Assembly (NCBI GenBank): GCA_047967505.1 | Contig: CM106538.1 | DNA: 64,000 bases | Origin: Dipteris shenzhenensis | Taxonomy: Eukaryota; Polypodiophyta; Polypodiopsida; Gleicheniales | Reading direction: 5' to 3' (one strand) | Part shown: in pieces, positions 45,761 through 57,700 of the stretch | Position numbering within the stretch: the stretch's first letter is position 1 | Layout of the letters: every line of letters starts with the position of its first letter | Program-made: the position numbers and the translations under genes | The notes under the pieces: model-generated | What the model was told of the DNA's origin: nothing | The model's database searches: none | What the model saw: the letters and a program-made list of their open reading frames with translations, nothing else

Positions 45761-46689
45761 AGGGTGTCCACTTTTTGTTCACTCCCAATCCTTAGGAGGT
45801 GGAAAAACAAGCTTTTTAGCACACAAAAATGCAAATCTCACATACTTCCCTATGGATCTAGTCTTTGAACTCTTCAGACACAACATCACACATGCTATTG
45901 TGCACACAATGGTATAGTCTGATCGAAAATTCGATGCACACAAAAAAATTTCTTTGTGTCACACGGCATGGTTCCAGGGCGGTCACACCTTTGTCACGAA
46001 CAGAGAGTGTCATATTAAATTCTAAATTTCTCACTTATTTTAGATTAAATGTTATTGAAACTTTGTAGGTGGTCTCTTTACATTATGTAGAGCTTAACTT
46101 GATTTATTGGTAATTATTTGAATGATTTATGTAATTATAAATAATTATTTATAATAAATAAAGTCATAAAATACATGCATTTTAGTAGCACACCACATTT
46201 TTTTAGTATTCTGAATAATTAAGCAAATCCAATTCGGTGGAAGGTTAGTAGGCACATAAGGGTGTGTGGTTCAATCATCAAATCCCAAATCCAACGGTTA
46301 GATTTAGGAAGATTGAAGTTTTATTTTTACTTTTACTCCTTAGAGGATCAACAAAGAATATTAAAAATAAATCTAGTAATTCTCAAACATGACCAAACAT
46401 TTCAAAAATGTCAATATTTTTAGTTCTCCTCATGATGAATACGAAGAAACAAATTTGGTTAAATTTGAGTAAGGGAAACGTACAATATGGCCTCCAAGAG
46501 TGAAATCTCCCTTTTGTGGGGGAAAAAGGGCCACCCAAGCCTAATACCAAGACAAGGTAGGCTTGGTATTAGGCTTGGTGAGGTAGGCTAGGACCATCAC
46601 TGACCCTAGTGGCAAGCCATTAGAGTGTGCATCCTACCCATGTGGAAGGTTGAGTCATCTATTTTTGCCTTGCAACCATGCCACGTTGT
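45761..46689. other. No recognised gene; contains one strong hairpin
   Basis: AT-rich unique DNA after the microsatellite. I see no coding homology. Confidence 0.5.
46535..46578. repeat. 17-bp perfect inverted repeat
   Basis: Arms CCAAGCCTAATACCAAG (46535-46551) and CTTGGTATTAGGCTTGG (46562-46578) around a 10-base loop. Confidence 0.9.
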
Positions 46690-47060
46690 TAGACCGCATG
46701 GTGCCATGTCATCAAGGAGATGTGACATCACTCTATGCCATGTCACCTTAGATTGCCACACATGTTGCCACATCAACCACATGTGCCACCTCATCATTCC
46801 ACATCATAGGGACTCTTGGAGCCATGTCATCACACCTTGCCACCTTGGCATACCTTGTCAACATTGCCACATCACCAATCCCTCCACCTCAATTTGCCAT
46901 GTCAATCTACCACCTCATGAATGCCAACTCATCATGCCACATTACATTTCCATGTCATGGAAGAGGCTCATATATTCCACACCATATTGCCACATCATCA
47001 TCATGCATGGTGCCACATCAGCCACATGTATACACATCATGATGATGGCGAGCCACATCA
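46690..47060. repeat. Degenerate TGCCACATCA-rich tract
   Basis: Variants of TGCCACATCATCA or GCCATGTCATCA recur some twenty times at irregular spacing; the translated frames are Cys/His-rich artefacts. Confidence 0.65.
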
Positions 47061-47100
47061 TCAACATGCATGGTAAGTTATACATGCATGTGATTTGAGT

Positions 47101-47335
47101 GCGTGAGGCATAGAATACCTCGATCGAGGTTTATGACCACGATGTGCGTGAGGCATAGAATACCTCGATCGAGGTTTATGACCGCAATGTGCGTGAGGCA
47201 TAGAATACCTCGATCGAGGTTTATGACCGAGGCATAGAATACCTCGATCGAGGTTTATGAGCGGAGCATAGAATACCTCGATCGACGTGTATGACGGAAG
47301 CATAGAATACCTCAATCGAGGTTTACGACCACGAT
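47101..47335. repeat. Six tandem repeats centred on ACCTCGATCGAGGT
   Basis: Unit GAGGCATAGAATACCTCGAT followed by CGAGGTTTATGACC. Spacing about 45, 45, 34, 35 and 33 bp. The 14-bp core ACCTCGATCGAGGT is a perfect palindrome in four units and has one change in each of the last two (near 47276 and 47308). Confidence 0.92.
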
Positions 47336-47562
47336 CGTGGTATTTGGATTAACCACAAAAATTAGTTTTAAAACAAAATCCAATGTAATTTAGTAGCCAA
47401 TTATTTTCAATCTTAGCACCTTCTCCACCAATAATAATCAAGAGCAATCTAGTGGATGAGTTGAGGCTCTCTATAAGACACCATGTTTTGGTTCATTTCA
47501 CCCATTCTTAGCCATTCTTTCCTCCCCATCACTTTGTCACACCTTCCGTCCTACTTTCATTG

Positions 47563-48385
47563 AGAATGGGTTCTCAAAGCCATAGAGCTAGTAGACGTGA
47601 AAGATGTAGGAACACCCCCCCCAAATCTCATTGACGAGGAGTGCAAGCGGAAGGCTCGTGAGTGCAAGAGAGCCTCTAGAGCTAGAGCTCCTGCTACCAC
47701 CACCGATCCACCTCCACCTCTACGTCCCACCTCCACCCCCACCCCCACCCCCATCCCCACCTCCACTGTCCCCCCCTCCACATCCTCATCCGCTCCCCTA
47801 CCTCCAGCCTCTGCCCTTCCCCTAGCAACCTACATTTTGCCCTCCACCTCTACCTCTTCCCCCTCCACCCTCCCCCCTCCCCGTCCCCGTCCCCCTCCCC
47901 CCCTTCCCCTTGCTCCACCCTACCATCTCCCATTGATCCCCTTGCCCCACCTTGCAGCAGCAGTGTTGCTTCACGATGTGACTTACCGAAGTCCACTATC
48001 CGTCGTCGTACTAGCAAGATCGTGCAGTCCTTTTTTAGTGATCTCATGCCAGCTTCGCAGTCTGCTCTTCTCACATCCCTGATTGATCACCCTGACTTGG
48101 TAGAGTGTAGGAGGCTTGCTGGTCTTGGTGCACGTAGAGATAGGGTTGTATGTGATAAGGTCCTTAGCAGTGTTCGACGTTCCTATGCTTCTATTAAGCA
48201 TAGGAACTCCAGTGATGCCTTGGTAGCAGGTCGTGCTATTGTGGCTGCCATTAGTAGACCTCATATGATAGGCCATGTGCATATCGCTTCACATCTTCTT
48301 CAGATTGCACCGCGCACATTGCGAGCAGGCATGATTAGGAGGTAGAGTCTAGAGGATAGTGAGAATGATGCTCTTTGGGCTTCAT
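47563..48385 (+). pseudogene. Unrecognised proline-rich coding relic, 5' part
   Basis: Probable start ATG 47563 (MGSQSHRASRRERC). A run of eight C at 47615-47622 shifts the frame into a Pro/Ser/Thr-rich stretch (RARAPATTTDPPPPLRPTST..., to about 47940). The original frame returns by 47980 and reads SKIVQSFFSDLMPASQSALL, then HPDLVECRRLAGLGARRDRV and ALVAGRAIVAAISRPHM, up to a TAG at 48343-48345. It continues after that stop as SLEDSENDALWAS until Copia-B3 sequence begins near 48386. The composition argues that it was once translated. I do not recognise the family; a repeat-borne gene is possible. Confidence 0.45.
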
Positions 48386-49742
48386 GTATTGCTGCAGTGG
48401 GAGTCCTGTTCATTATGTAAACTGCTGTAACAACTCCTTCAGCCCAATAATAATCTAGTAGGCCTTTTTCATTTAGCATGGCCCAAGATACCTCTCCAAT
48501 ATGCCTGTTTTTTCTTTCTGCAAGTCCATTTTGCTGTGGGGTATGACTGCATGAATATTGCTGCTTTATGCCATGCTCCTGCAGGAACCTTGCAAACTCA
48601 TTTGAAAGGTACTCTCCCCCTCCATCTGACCTTAGGAATTTTATTTGAAGGCCTGTTTCTTTCTCAGCCACCATAGCTTTAAGAGCTTTGAAATGCCCAA
48701 ACACTTCACTTTTCTTTTTCATAAAATACACCCAAACTTTTTTGCTATAGTCATCAATAAAAGTGACAAAGTAATGACAGCCTCCAATAGATGCAGCTTT
48801 AGTAGTCCATACATCAAAGTGGATTAATTCCAATGGCTTCTTAGTCTCTTGAACATGCCTACGAAATGGTTTGCTTGCCTGTTTTCCAAATTGACAGGAT
48901 TCACATACCTTATGCATTTCTCCAACCTTGAATTTAGGAAATCCTCCAACAATATTTTGGGCCTGCATTGATTTAAGTCGCTGTACATTAACATGACCAA
49001 TGCGTTTATGCCAGATATCAATATCTGCAACTACACCGGTCCCATGTGCAAACATTGCTGCACTCAATTCAGGCACGTCCGCATCCAACGTAAACATCCT
49101 ACCCTTCTTCTTTCCTTTTGCCATCAAGCGACCGTTATTTTTCATATCCTCAATAAAGCATCCATGAGGATTAAATCTGACCTGCAAGCCCTGCTCAACC
49201 ATTTGACCAATAGAAACCAGGTTCTTGGTGATATAAGGGATGTGAAATACATAACACACGTATTTCTTTTTCCCATCCTGCATAGACAAATGAATTTTAC
49301 CAATCTGCACAATAGGATGTGCAGTATCATCACCAGTCTCCACAAATCCTGGTCTTTCCATTTTTCTTGCATCCTGCATCCATTCTGCATGACCTGTCAT
49401 GTGGTTTGACGCACCTGAGTCAACATACCACACATCATTTCTTTCTTCTGCACTTGTCACAGAATTGGTCATGTGCTGCACCATAAATAGATGCTTATTT
49501 TTGTCATCACCCTGTCTACTAGAAGATGAATAATTGCCTTGCTGCAATTTTCCATTCATAATGTCATTCTGCTTTTTGTAGCAGTCTTTAGCCATATGAC
49601 CCATTTTACCACAGTAGTAGCATTCAACATTGCTGTTTGCATTTTGGCCTCTCTGCCATCCACCACGACCTCTTTGGCTCCCCCTGCCTCTAGAGTTACC
49701 ACGTCCTCCTCCATAGGACTGGTTTTCTTGAGTTTGCTGCAT
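48386..49742 (-). CDS. Copia-B3 nucleocapsid, protease and integrase fragment
   Basis: An open block of about 450 residues of the copia polyprotein. After an arginine/glycine-rich stretch comes the zinc knuckle CYYCGKMGHMAKDC (RNA binding), the protease motif VDSGASNHM and the integrase zinc region (HKRIGHVNVQRLK; CESCQFGKQ). The complete catalytic triad follows: D in LIHFDVW, D in LRSDGGGEY, E in PQQNGLAERKN. It ends in the integrase at the truncation; the last ~30 residues to 48300 belong to neighbouring DNA. The frame is intact here even though gag upstream has stops. Confidence 0.88.
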
Positions 49743-50447
49743 ATTCTGATTTCTACCATGGCCTCCAGATCGGCCTCCTCTACCTCTGCCTCTACCTCTT
49801 CCAGCATTTGAGTAGAAGACAGTTTCTTTTGAAGTTCATCCTGAAGGAGATGCACCACCATTTCTCTGCTCTTCAGAAATTAGAAGAGCAAACAACTCCT
49901 CAAAATCAAGAAATTTTTCACGGACGGCAATGGATATCCGGAACTGTGCATAATCCTTTCCTAGACCATTGAAGGTCACAGAAACTAGATCATCATCTTC
50001 CACTGGCGACCCAATGGAAGCAAGTGCATCTGCAATTTTCTTCACCTTCATGTGGTAGTCATTGATGCTCATATTTTCTCTCTGCACATTGTGCAACTCC
50101 TGCTTGAGCTACATTTTCCTGGCTTGTGTATTTGTGCTGTACATTTTTGCCAAAGTATCCTATGCCTCCTTTGGCGTACTTGCATCCTGAATATGCACAA
50201 TCATAGAATCCGAAATACTGATAGACAGCCAGTACATAAGTTTTCTGGCTCTCTCATGCCATCCTTTAAATGCGTGCATTTCCTATTGATTGGGAACATT
50301 AGGAAGAACTGGTTCTTCTTCATTTCCTGTAATGAACTCCCAATAGCCTTTTCCCATAAGGAAATTCGTCATTCTAAACTTCCATGCTTGGAAGTTGTTC
50401 TTGTCAAGCTTTTCAGTGACAATCTGTGAAAGAGAATCAGACGCCAT
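49743..50447 (-). pseudogene. Copia-B3 gag with stops
   Basis: ATG at 50447-50445; MASDSLSQIVTEKLDKNNF is shared with B4. In-frame stops at codons 55, 96 and 113 and one after GGASPSG near 49836. The codon-113 TAG is also in B4. Capsid-type gag of copia. Confidence 0.9.
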
Positions 50448-50949
50448 TAGAGAACACTGCAAAATATTCTATCACTGCAAAAAACACAACTTCTGCCTCA
50501 CACGGGCAAATCTGCAAAACTGACGAAAGTGGTATTTGACCACACAGTCACTTCCTAGTAATGATTTTGCATCAACAGGCAATAAGGATGATTCTGTAAC
50601 TCCCAATATCTCTGCACAGAGGCATACGATGCAATTTCTATGGCAACTTTTCACCGACCTGCAGAGCAGTGGTTGCACAGCAAAAACAGGGCCTTTTTCT
50701 CAGTGCCTGCGAAAATCTTCCGCCACCAAAATGGGCCTCGAAATGGCCTTGAATAAGAAAAACAACATATATTACCCTCTCACCACACCGCGAAGGGCGT
50801 CTCAATTTGAGACAATGCACTCTTGCACTTTCCTGTTGTGCTACCTGCAGAGATTTACTCCCAAACTCGAAAAAGGAAAGCAACACTGGTCCTCTTACTA
50901 GGACACTGCGAACTTGGTTTGGTTTCTTGAGCTCCTTACCACGAACCAA

Positions 50950-50961
50950 GCTCTGATACCA
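50950..50961 (-). other. Primer-binding site of Copia-B3
   Basis: Minus strand TGGTATCAGAGC, directly adjacent to the LTR end. Confidence 0.9.
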
Positions 50962-51312
50962 TGTGAAGATAGTGGGAGAGAAGGAAGGAGTCTCACTTGC
51001 AGCTTTCTCACATACACAAGGGGGGAATACACACAAAGGTGGAGGCTGAAAACAGTTTTCCTCTTCTTAGTTGTGAAAGTCAAAAGAACTCTAGTACAAA
51101 GAAATAGAAAAACCCTATATGTGGGTCTCAACCAAACTCAGCTAACTAAGGTGGCATACTAACTGAGCCACGAACTAGAGTACATAAGGATAGCTGTCAT
51201 ACAGCTATTATTCATGGACGGTGTATTGACCGCATCTGCAGCTAACGAGTCAATGACATAAATGCACAATGGTCACCCTGGCATATCACGAGTGGAGCTC
51301 GATATCTCAACA
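50962..51312 (-). repeat. 5' LTR of Copia-B3
   Basis: 351 bp, minus strand TGTTGAGATATCGAG to TTCACA. Confidence 0.93.
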
Positions 51313-52183
51313 ATCAGCCCCTTCAAACTCCTAGATATATATCTGCTCATGTCATGTTGAGCCGCAAGATCTTCTTTCAACAATGTATCGCTCTTCTCTT
51401 TGGCGCAAAATGGCTTGCTGACATTATGGCCTCCGCTGATCCTTTCCTTCTCCCTATGCTTGAGTACAACATCACTTGGGATGTTACCATTTTCATTCTC
51501 ATATAAGGGAGGATACTATGGTGTGGTCTCTTGGTATAGAAGCTTCTTTTTAATGTCACTTTCCTAGTGATGAATATCTCTATCACTCAGTTCGAAAGCA
51601 GTAGGAAGTGAAGAGGTGCATGAAGTTTATTACCCCCAACTTCATGTCACATCTTTTGGTGGAGACACCGTGTACGTTTGGTATTGGATTCATCCCACCT
51701 TATTAAATGGTCTCGGGTGTACTTGATTGCATGTTATGCCTAGTATAGGCATGTGTTTTCTGATGTGATAAAGAATATGCCTAGAAGAACTCCGTTAAAA
51801 GAGATTGCATCCCATTTAAGAGAACTAGAAGATTGTGAAGGTGATGCTCAAGTTATTTGCACGGTCATTATGATCATATCCTTTATGTTTGCACTCTGGA
51901 ATATGTTGGTGAATCGACAACACCTTCAGCAGGCACAATCATAGATTGGGGATTGTTTCATGCACTAGCAGCTTGGTGTGAAGAAGAGTCGAGTCTTTGG
52001 GTAGTTTTTGACTATAACAGTGGAGTGGTGATTCTCAATGCTTTCAACTTCTTTTGCTATGCAAATGATGATGAGTACAATACCTTGAAGCTGTTATGTG
52101 CAGTTCAAATTGTTAGAAGGGTGATTCTTGAATGCATGTATACACAATGTTTTCATGGTGCTGGTTGGTCACTTATTTTTTAA
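51313..52183 (+). pseudogene. Unrecognised coding relic right of Copia-B3
   Basis: The frame immediately after the LTR reads RYISAHVMLSRKIFFQQCIA, then LFGAKWLADIMASADPFLLP up to a stop near 51507. Further blocks are MFSDVIKNMPRRTPLKEIAS (51753 on) and GTIIDWGLFHALAAWCEEES with WVVFDYNSGVVILNAFNFFC (about 51930-52180), in other frames. It may be the continuation of the relic at 47563-48385 split by B3, but I cannot show this. Family not recognised. Confidence 0.4.
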
Positions 52184-52379
52184 GATTTTATTGAGGATCA
52201 CATTGTGGAGGGTTTTCAACAAGTGGTTATGCATAATAAGTTGGTCTTGGTATACTAAGGCTTTGTGGGATCTTGTTTGAGATATTATTTGGATCTTGGT
52301 GTTTCCATTTTGTGTTTCATCATGGTGAAGAGTCTTATCTTCGGGATTTTGTTCGAGGATGCTGGCTTTCTGGATGGTC

Positions 52380-53127
52380 CATGAAGGATCGGGCGGAGAT
52401 TTAGCCTAATTTTCTTGAAGGTGTAGCCTTGAGTTGGCATGAGGCCTTGCAGGACTCTACCAAGGAGGACTAGGACCAAGTGGTGGCTGCAATGAAGTAG
52501 AGATTTGGGACAGTGGAGTCGCCAAATTCTTTGATGTTGCAGTTGGACCGGTTCTATCAAAGAGAGGGTGAGATGGTCTCTGCATTGGCAATCCGATATG
52601 AAACTTTATGGACAAAGTATGAAAGTGCAGCTTTGTGAGCTGTGGCATCTGCATCATCGGTCCCTCAAAGTCTCGTAGGGATGGAGCACTTAAAGATGAT
52701 CAAATTTGTTATGGCTTTGGAGCCTCGTCTTTGCTTGAAAGTAATGAGTAAAGATCCAACAACATACGCGGCGGCAATTCGCATTGCGACCAAAAAAGAA
52801 GCTTCTCTAAAGATCGAATCCTCTTTTGTGTCTCCAACAGCTTCAACTTCTAAGGTGGAGGTAATGGACACTCCTCAGGTACCAAAGTCTTCTGAGTTAC
52901 ATCATAATATCTCCCAATTGATGGCAGAGTTTGATGATTTGAAATTGCATTTGGTTAATGCGCGACAACCTAGAGCACCAAAGAGTGAGGATAAGCCTCG
53001 AGATAAGAGAGGGGTCACTTGCTATGAATGTAATGAAAAACGTCACTATCACCCTGAGTGTCCTAGATTGAGAAAGAAAGAAGAAAAACAAGTATCCTTG
53101 TTAGAAGCTTCTTTAGAAAATGAGTAA
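52380..53127 (+). pseudogene. Ty3/gypsy-type gag relic
   Basis: Reads FLEGVALSWHEALQDSTKED, stop, DQVVAAMK, then LDRFYQREGEMVSALAIRYE, the typical gypsy gag core, followed by an open block 52642-53127 ending in the zinc knuckle CYECNEKRHYHPEC (glycine before the histidine replaced by arginine). Three stops in the first part. Copia-A2 is inserted 47 bp after its end. Confidence 0.8.
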
Positions 53128-53169
53128 CTTTGACACACATTTAATCAGGGTAATGGATTAGGCCATGGT

Positions 53170-53174
53170 CAAAG
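53170..53174. repeat. Target-site duplication of Copia-A2, left
   Basis: CAAAG, identical to 59082-59086. Confidence 0.96.
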
Positions 53175-53355
53175 TGTGGGGGTTAAAGGTCACTGTGCCT
53201 TAACCCCAGTTATGTACAATACTCAAACACATATATAAATGAATGAAAAAGAAGATTAGGGTGGTTCTGCACCCACCAAAACTTGTGTGGCTCTCTGTCT
53301 CTCTCTCTCGCTCTCTCTCCCTCTTCCGTTCTTGCTTCCGTTGAGAGCACTCTCA
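53175..53355 (+). repeat. 5' LTR of Copia-A2
   Basis: TGTGGGGGTTAAAGG...GCACTCTCA, 181 bp, with a CT-rich stretch near its 3' end. Confidence 0.97.
53232..53239 (+). promoter_or_regulatory. TATA box in the Copia-A2 5' LTR
   Basis: TATATAAA, conserved in the other Copia-A LTRs; the expected promoter element for the genomic RNA. Confidence 0.65.
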
Positions 53356-53357
53356 AC

Positions 53358-53369
53358 TGGTATCAGAGC
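53358..53369 (+). other. Primer-binding site of Copia-A2
   Basis: TGGTATCAGAGC two bases after the 5' LTR, complementary to initiator Met-tRNA. Confidence 0.93.
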
Positions 53370-54783
53370 CCGGGTGATCTAGCTGAGCGTGCGTGAATGC
53401 TTGAAGCTCAGCAGCTCTGTGGGAGGAAGGAGAAGCTCTGTGGGAAGCTTTGTGGGTGACTTTACTTGCATCCGAGTGTGCAGAGACCTTGGAGGAACCT
53501 TTGGAAAAGTCACTTTGGCTTTGCGAAGTGGTTTTGAGAGCCTGTTAAGAGCTTTCAAAGAAAAAGTCGTTTTTTGAGCTTTTCCCTGTTCCGTTCGATG
53601 ACAGAGACTCTGTATTGACTTGTAGAGGCAACTATTGCTTGCTTTTGGTGTCCACATTACTTCAGGAGCTTGGAAACACCTTCATTCTTGAATCTGGGAT
53701 CATTTCAGTGGATTTCTGACTCACTGTATCAGTTCTTGCGTTTTTTGCCCGGGTGTTGGAACTCAAGTTTGGAGCAACCATTTGCAGATCTGTCAGTTCC
53801 GGTGGACTCAAGAGGTTCTAAAACTTCTATGTTGCTCATCATTCGCACTCCGGTGGAGTTTACAGATAGCTCTGTTTCCAAAAACGTTTTTCAGTCCGTG
53901 TGTTGGACCCAGTGATTGAGGCCACGGTTTCCAAAACCGTCTGTCCCATTGCGTTCCGGACGCCCAAAAACCCCTACCTATCAGTTCTTGCGTGATTCGG
54001 TGGAGGATTTTCAAAGTTATAAATCTCTGTGTATTCGATTTCGTCTCTCTATTATGCATTTTTCATACTAAGTTTTTGAAACCTTAGATTTATGCCACAT
54101 GGCAGTGGATAAGTATTGACTCCCATTTCTCACTCATCGGTTGGGATTTTGGAGTTCTGGCAGAAGAGAGATATTTGTAGATTTTCTTGCTGAGTCCAAT
54201 TATGTGATGGCGCCCATGTTTTGAAGCATCTCAGGTCCTATTTTCAGTAGCGCTCATTACCGTGGGACTATGATTTCTTGAGCATACCTTATGCAGATCA
54301 CTCTGGTTGCAGTTTGAGCAGTGTGCGCTCATTCGTGGTGTGCATTGGGTTGCAGTGGATGATTTATAGGCCATTTGGATGCATTGCGGTCCTTGTTGGA
54401 TGCGCTGATAGGCCCAAATTGCCTTGTGGGATGCTATTTTTTTATGGACGCTTTGCACATGGATGCTATTTTATGCTGAGGGATAGCTTTGAAACATTGC
54501 AGGTGATGCACTGATAGTGCTATGCTCTCTTGGATGAGACATTATTGATGCATATGCCAGTGGACGGTGTTTATGCTTGAGTCATTTGGCACTTATTGGC
54601 ATTTTCTTTTGGGCCAGATTTGCTCATATGGATGCATAGTATATGCACATGAGTCAGATGCTTTGAGCTTTGAGTTTTGGTGATATTTCACTCTATTGTG
54701 GCATACACATTTGGGTGCACCTAGTATTTGGTGTGATTCTCTCTTGCAGGCACTAGCATTTGGGATTTTGTTTCATTTGCATC
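53370..54783 (+). other. Long untranslated leader of Copia-A2
   Basis: 1.4 kb before the gag ATG, without a long frame. It ends with GATTCTCTCTTGCAG/GCACTAG (54734-54757), which has the form of a 3' splice site and is conserved in A1. Confidence 0.7.
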
Positions 54784-57700
54784 ATGGCATCCTCTTCCAC
54801 GTCTGAAAAGGAGTTTTTCAGCATTAAAAAGTTTGATGGGACAAACTTTTCTTTATGGAAAGAACAAATAAGGGATGTGCTTATTCAAAAGAAGCAGATT
54901 AAACCCTTGGCAGGGATTGAAGCTAAGCCTGCAAATATGTCTGAGGATGATTGGAATGAGTTGGATGCATTAGCAAAGTCTACTATTAGACTTCATCTTG
55001 CAGAGTCAGTTTATTTCACAGTAGTAAATGAGCAGACTACGGAAGATTTGTGGAAGAAACTGTGTGCCACTTATGAGAAGGAAACTGCCTCTAATAAAGT
55101 TTACCTCATGAAGAGGTTGTTTGAGTTGCAAATGAAGGAAGGGGTCTCCATTGCTTCTCATTTGAATGAATTCAATATTATTTTCAGCCAGCTTCAAGCT
55201 CAGAAAATGAATTTTGATGCAGAGACTAAGGCAATATTTCTCTTATGTTCATTGCCATCCTCATGGGATACCTTCCGTACAGCTGTCAGTAACTCTGCAC
55301 CTGGTGGAGTACTGAAATTTGATGATGTTGTGGGTAGCTTGTTGGCCGAGGAGATTAGACGGAAGTCTATGGATGGCAACAAGCAGGATGCAGCCTTAAA
55401 TGTGCAAAGGGGTAGATCACAGTTCAGGGGGAAGTCCCAAGAAAGAGGGAAGTCTCGTAGCAAATCCAGGGCACGGAACATTGAGTGTTACCACTGTGGC
55501 AAGAAGGGCCATATGAAAAAGGATTGCTACAAGCTGAAAAGAGAGCAAAAGGATAAGAAAAAGAATGCAAATTGGGGTGCAAATCAAAAGGAAGAGAGTC
55601 CAAGGGGGGACAAAGGAAAAGTGAAGATCGAGGAGATCAATGCAGTCACACATGATAGTGACAATGATGTTCTCTTCATGTCTAGTTTATCTGCAGAGTT
55701 GCTTACCACTTCAGATGATGCATATTCCCAGGATTGGATTTTGGATTCTGGTGCTTCATTCCATGTTACTCCCCATAGGGAATGGTTCTCTACTTATGAT
55801 AGTGGAAAGACAGGTTGTGTGCATCTTGGAAATGACTATGCATGTGACATAGTGGGAGCAGGTGACATAAAGTTTTCTTTTGCAAATGGGTCTGCATTTG
55901 TTTTGAAACATGTGAGACATGTGCCTAAGTTGACCAAGAGTCTTATTTCAGTGGGTCAGCTAGATGATGCTGGTTTTCACACCACTTTTGGCTTTCAGAG
56001 TTGGAAAATTCAGAAGGGCTCTATGCTTTTGGCCAGGGGTGCCAAGTGTGGGACTTTGTATCCCTTACATGTATCAGGGGTATTTGATCATGTTGTTGCA
56101 ATAACCGAGCAGCCAAGCACTTCTTTGTGGCATTGCAGGTTGGGGCACATGAGCCAGAATGGAATGAAACTCTTATGCCGTTTGGGTTATGTACCGCATT
56201 TGAGTTTCTCTGATTTTGAATTTTGTGAGCATTGTCTCTATGGGAAGCAGACTAAATCAGCCCATAAAAGAAGGGGAAAGAAAGAGTTTGAAATGCTTGA
56301 TTTGGTGCATTCAGATGTATGTGGTCCCATGCCTACACGGTCATTAGGCGGGGCTGAATACTATGTGACTTTCATTGATGATGCAACTAGGAAAGTGTGG
56401 GCTTATGCTATAGCTCGAAAGAGTGATGTGTTCCAGGTATTTCAGAAATGGCTGGCCTTGGTTGAGAATCAGTCAGGTAGAACGCTTAAATGCCTACGGA
56501 CTGACAATGGTGGAGAGTATCTCTCTCATGACTTTCAGCATTTCTGTGATACACGTGGGATTAAGAGGGAGCTCACATCCCCTCGTACTCCAGAGCAAAA
56601 TCCAGTTGCAGAAAAGATGAATCGTACCATTCAAGAAAGGTTGCAATGCATGCTTTCCAATGCAAGTCTTTCTGGTGGTTTTTGGGCTGAGGCAATGAAG
56701 ACTGCAGTGCATGTGATCAATAGATCACCTAGTAAGAGTTTGGATGGTGGTATTCCTGAAGAGGCATGGAGTGGCAAGAAGCCCTCTTACTCTCATTTGC
56801 GTATATTTGGGTGTGAGGCATATGCACATGTGCCAAAAGAGCTTCGAAAGAAGCTAGATCCTAAGTCTAGGAAATGCATCTTTCTAGGTTATGGTGAAAG
56901 TGGAGAGATGGGCTATCGTCTCTGGGATCCAGAAGCAAAGAAGATCATACGCAGCCATGATGTGGTCTTCAATGAGAAGAAGATGCATAAGGCACCCATG
57001 AGGGATGTGGAAATGAGGAGAATCACTTTCCAGGATGTGAATCCACCTGCATATGTTGATAGGCAGCAAGCTGTCCATGCACCAAATGTGCAAGAAATGG
57101 TACAACCAAGTACTCTGACAGGTATACAATCAAGGGTAGATGATGGATCATCTATTGGTGCAAATGATGAGCCAAATGTGGCTGATATGCAAGTGGGACA
57201 GCAAGCTGAAATGCCCTTGAGAAGATCATCTAGAGTGTCTAGACCGCCTGATAGGTTTGTTCCAGGGGTAGACTATGTGATGCTTACTGATTGCGGGGAG
57301 CCTTCTTGCTATAGAGAGGCTATGATGCGTGAGGATCAATGCAAGTGGGAGTATGCTATGCAATCAGAGATGAGTTCACTTATGAAGAATAAGACTTGGG
57401 ACTTGGTTTCTTTGCCACATGGAAAGAAAGCATTGCAATGTAAATGGGTCTACAAAATGAAGGTCACAGGTGATGATGTGCCTAGGTACAAGGCCCGTTT
57501 GGTTGCTAAAGGGTTCAAGCAAGAGAAGGGTGTGGACTTTGATGAGATATTCTCTCCGGTTGTGAAGATGACCACACTTAGATGCATGCTTGGACTAGTG
57601 GCATCAGAGGATATGGAGCTTATGCAGATGGATGTCAAGACAGCTTTCTTGCATGGGGATTTGCATGAGGAAATTTACATGGTGCAGCCGGAAGGCTTTG

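Larger units (their letters stand above)
48386..51312 (-). mobile_element. Copia-B copy B3, 5' part
   Basis: Minus strand: 5' LTR, primer-binding site, gag, protease and integrase up to NRTPTAAIH, where it is cut off at about 48386. RT, RNase H and 3' LTR are missing. Complements B1 and B2, which keep only the 3' half. Confidence 0.92.

Noticed and set aside
46625-47098. 157-codon plus-strand frame rich in Cys and His
   Set aside because: It results from the degenerate TGCCACATCA repeat and has no spaced metal-binding pattern.
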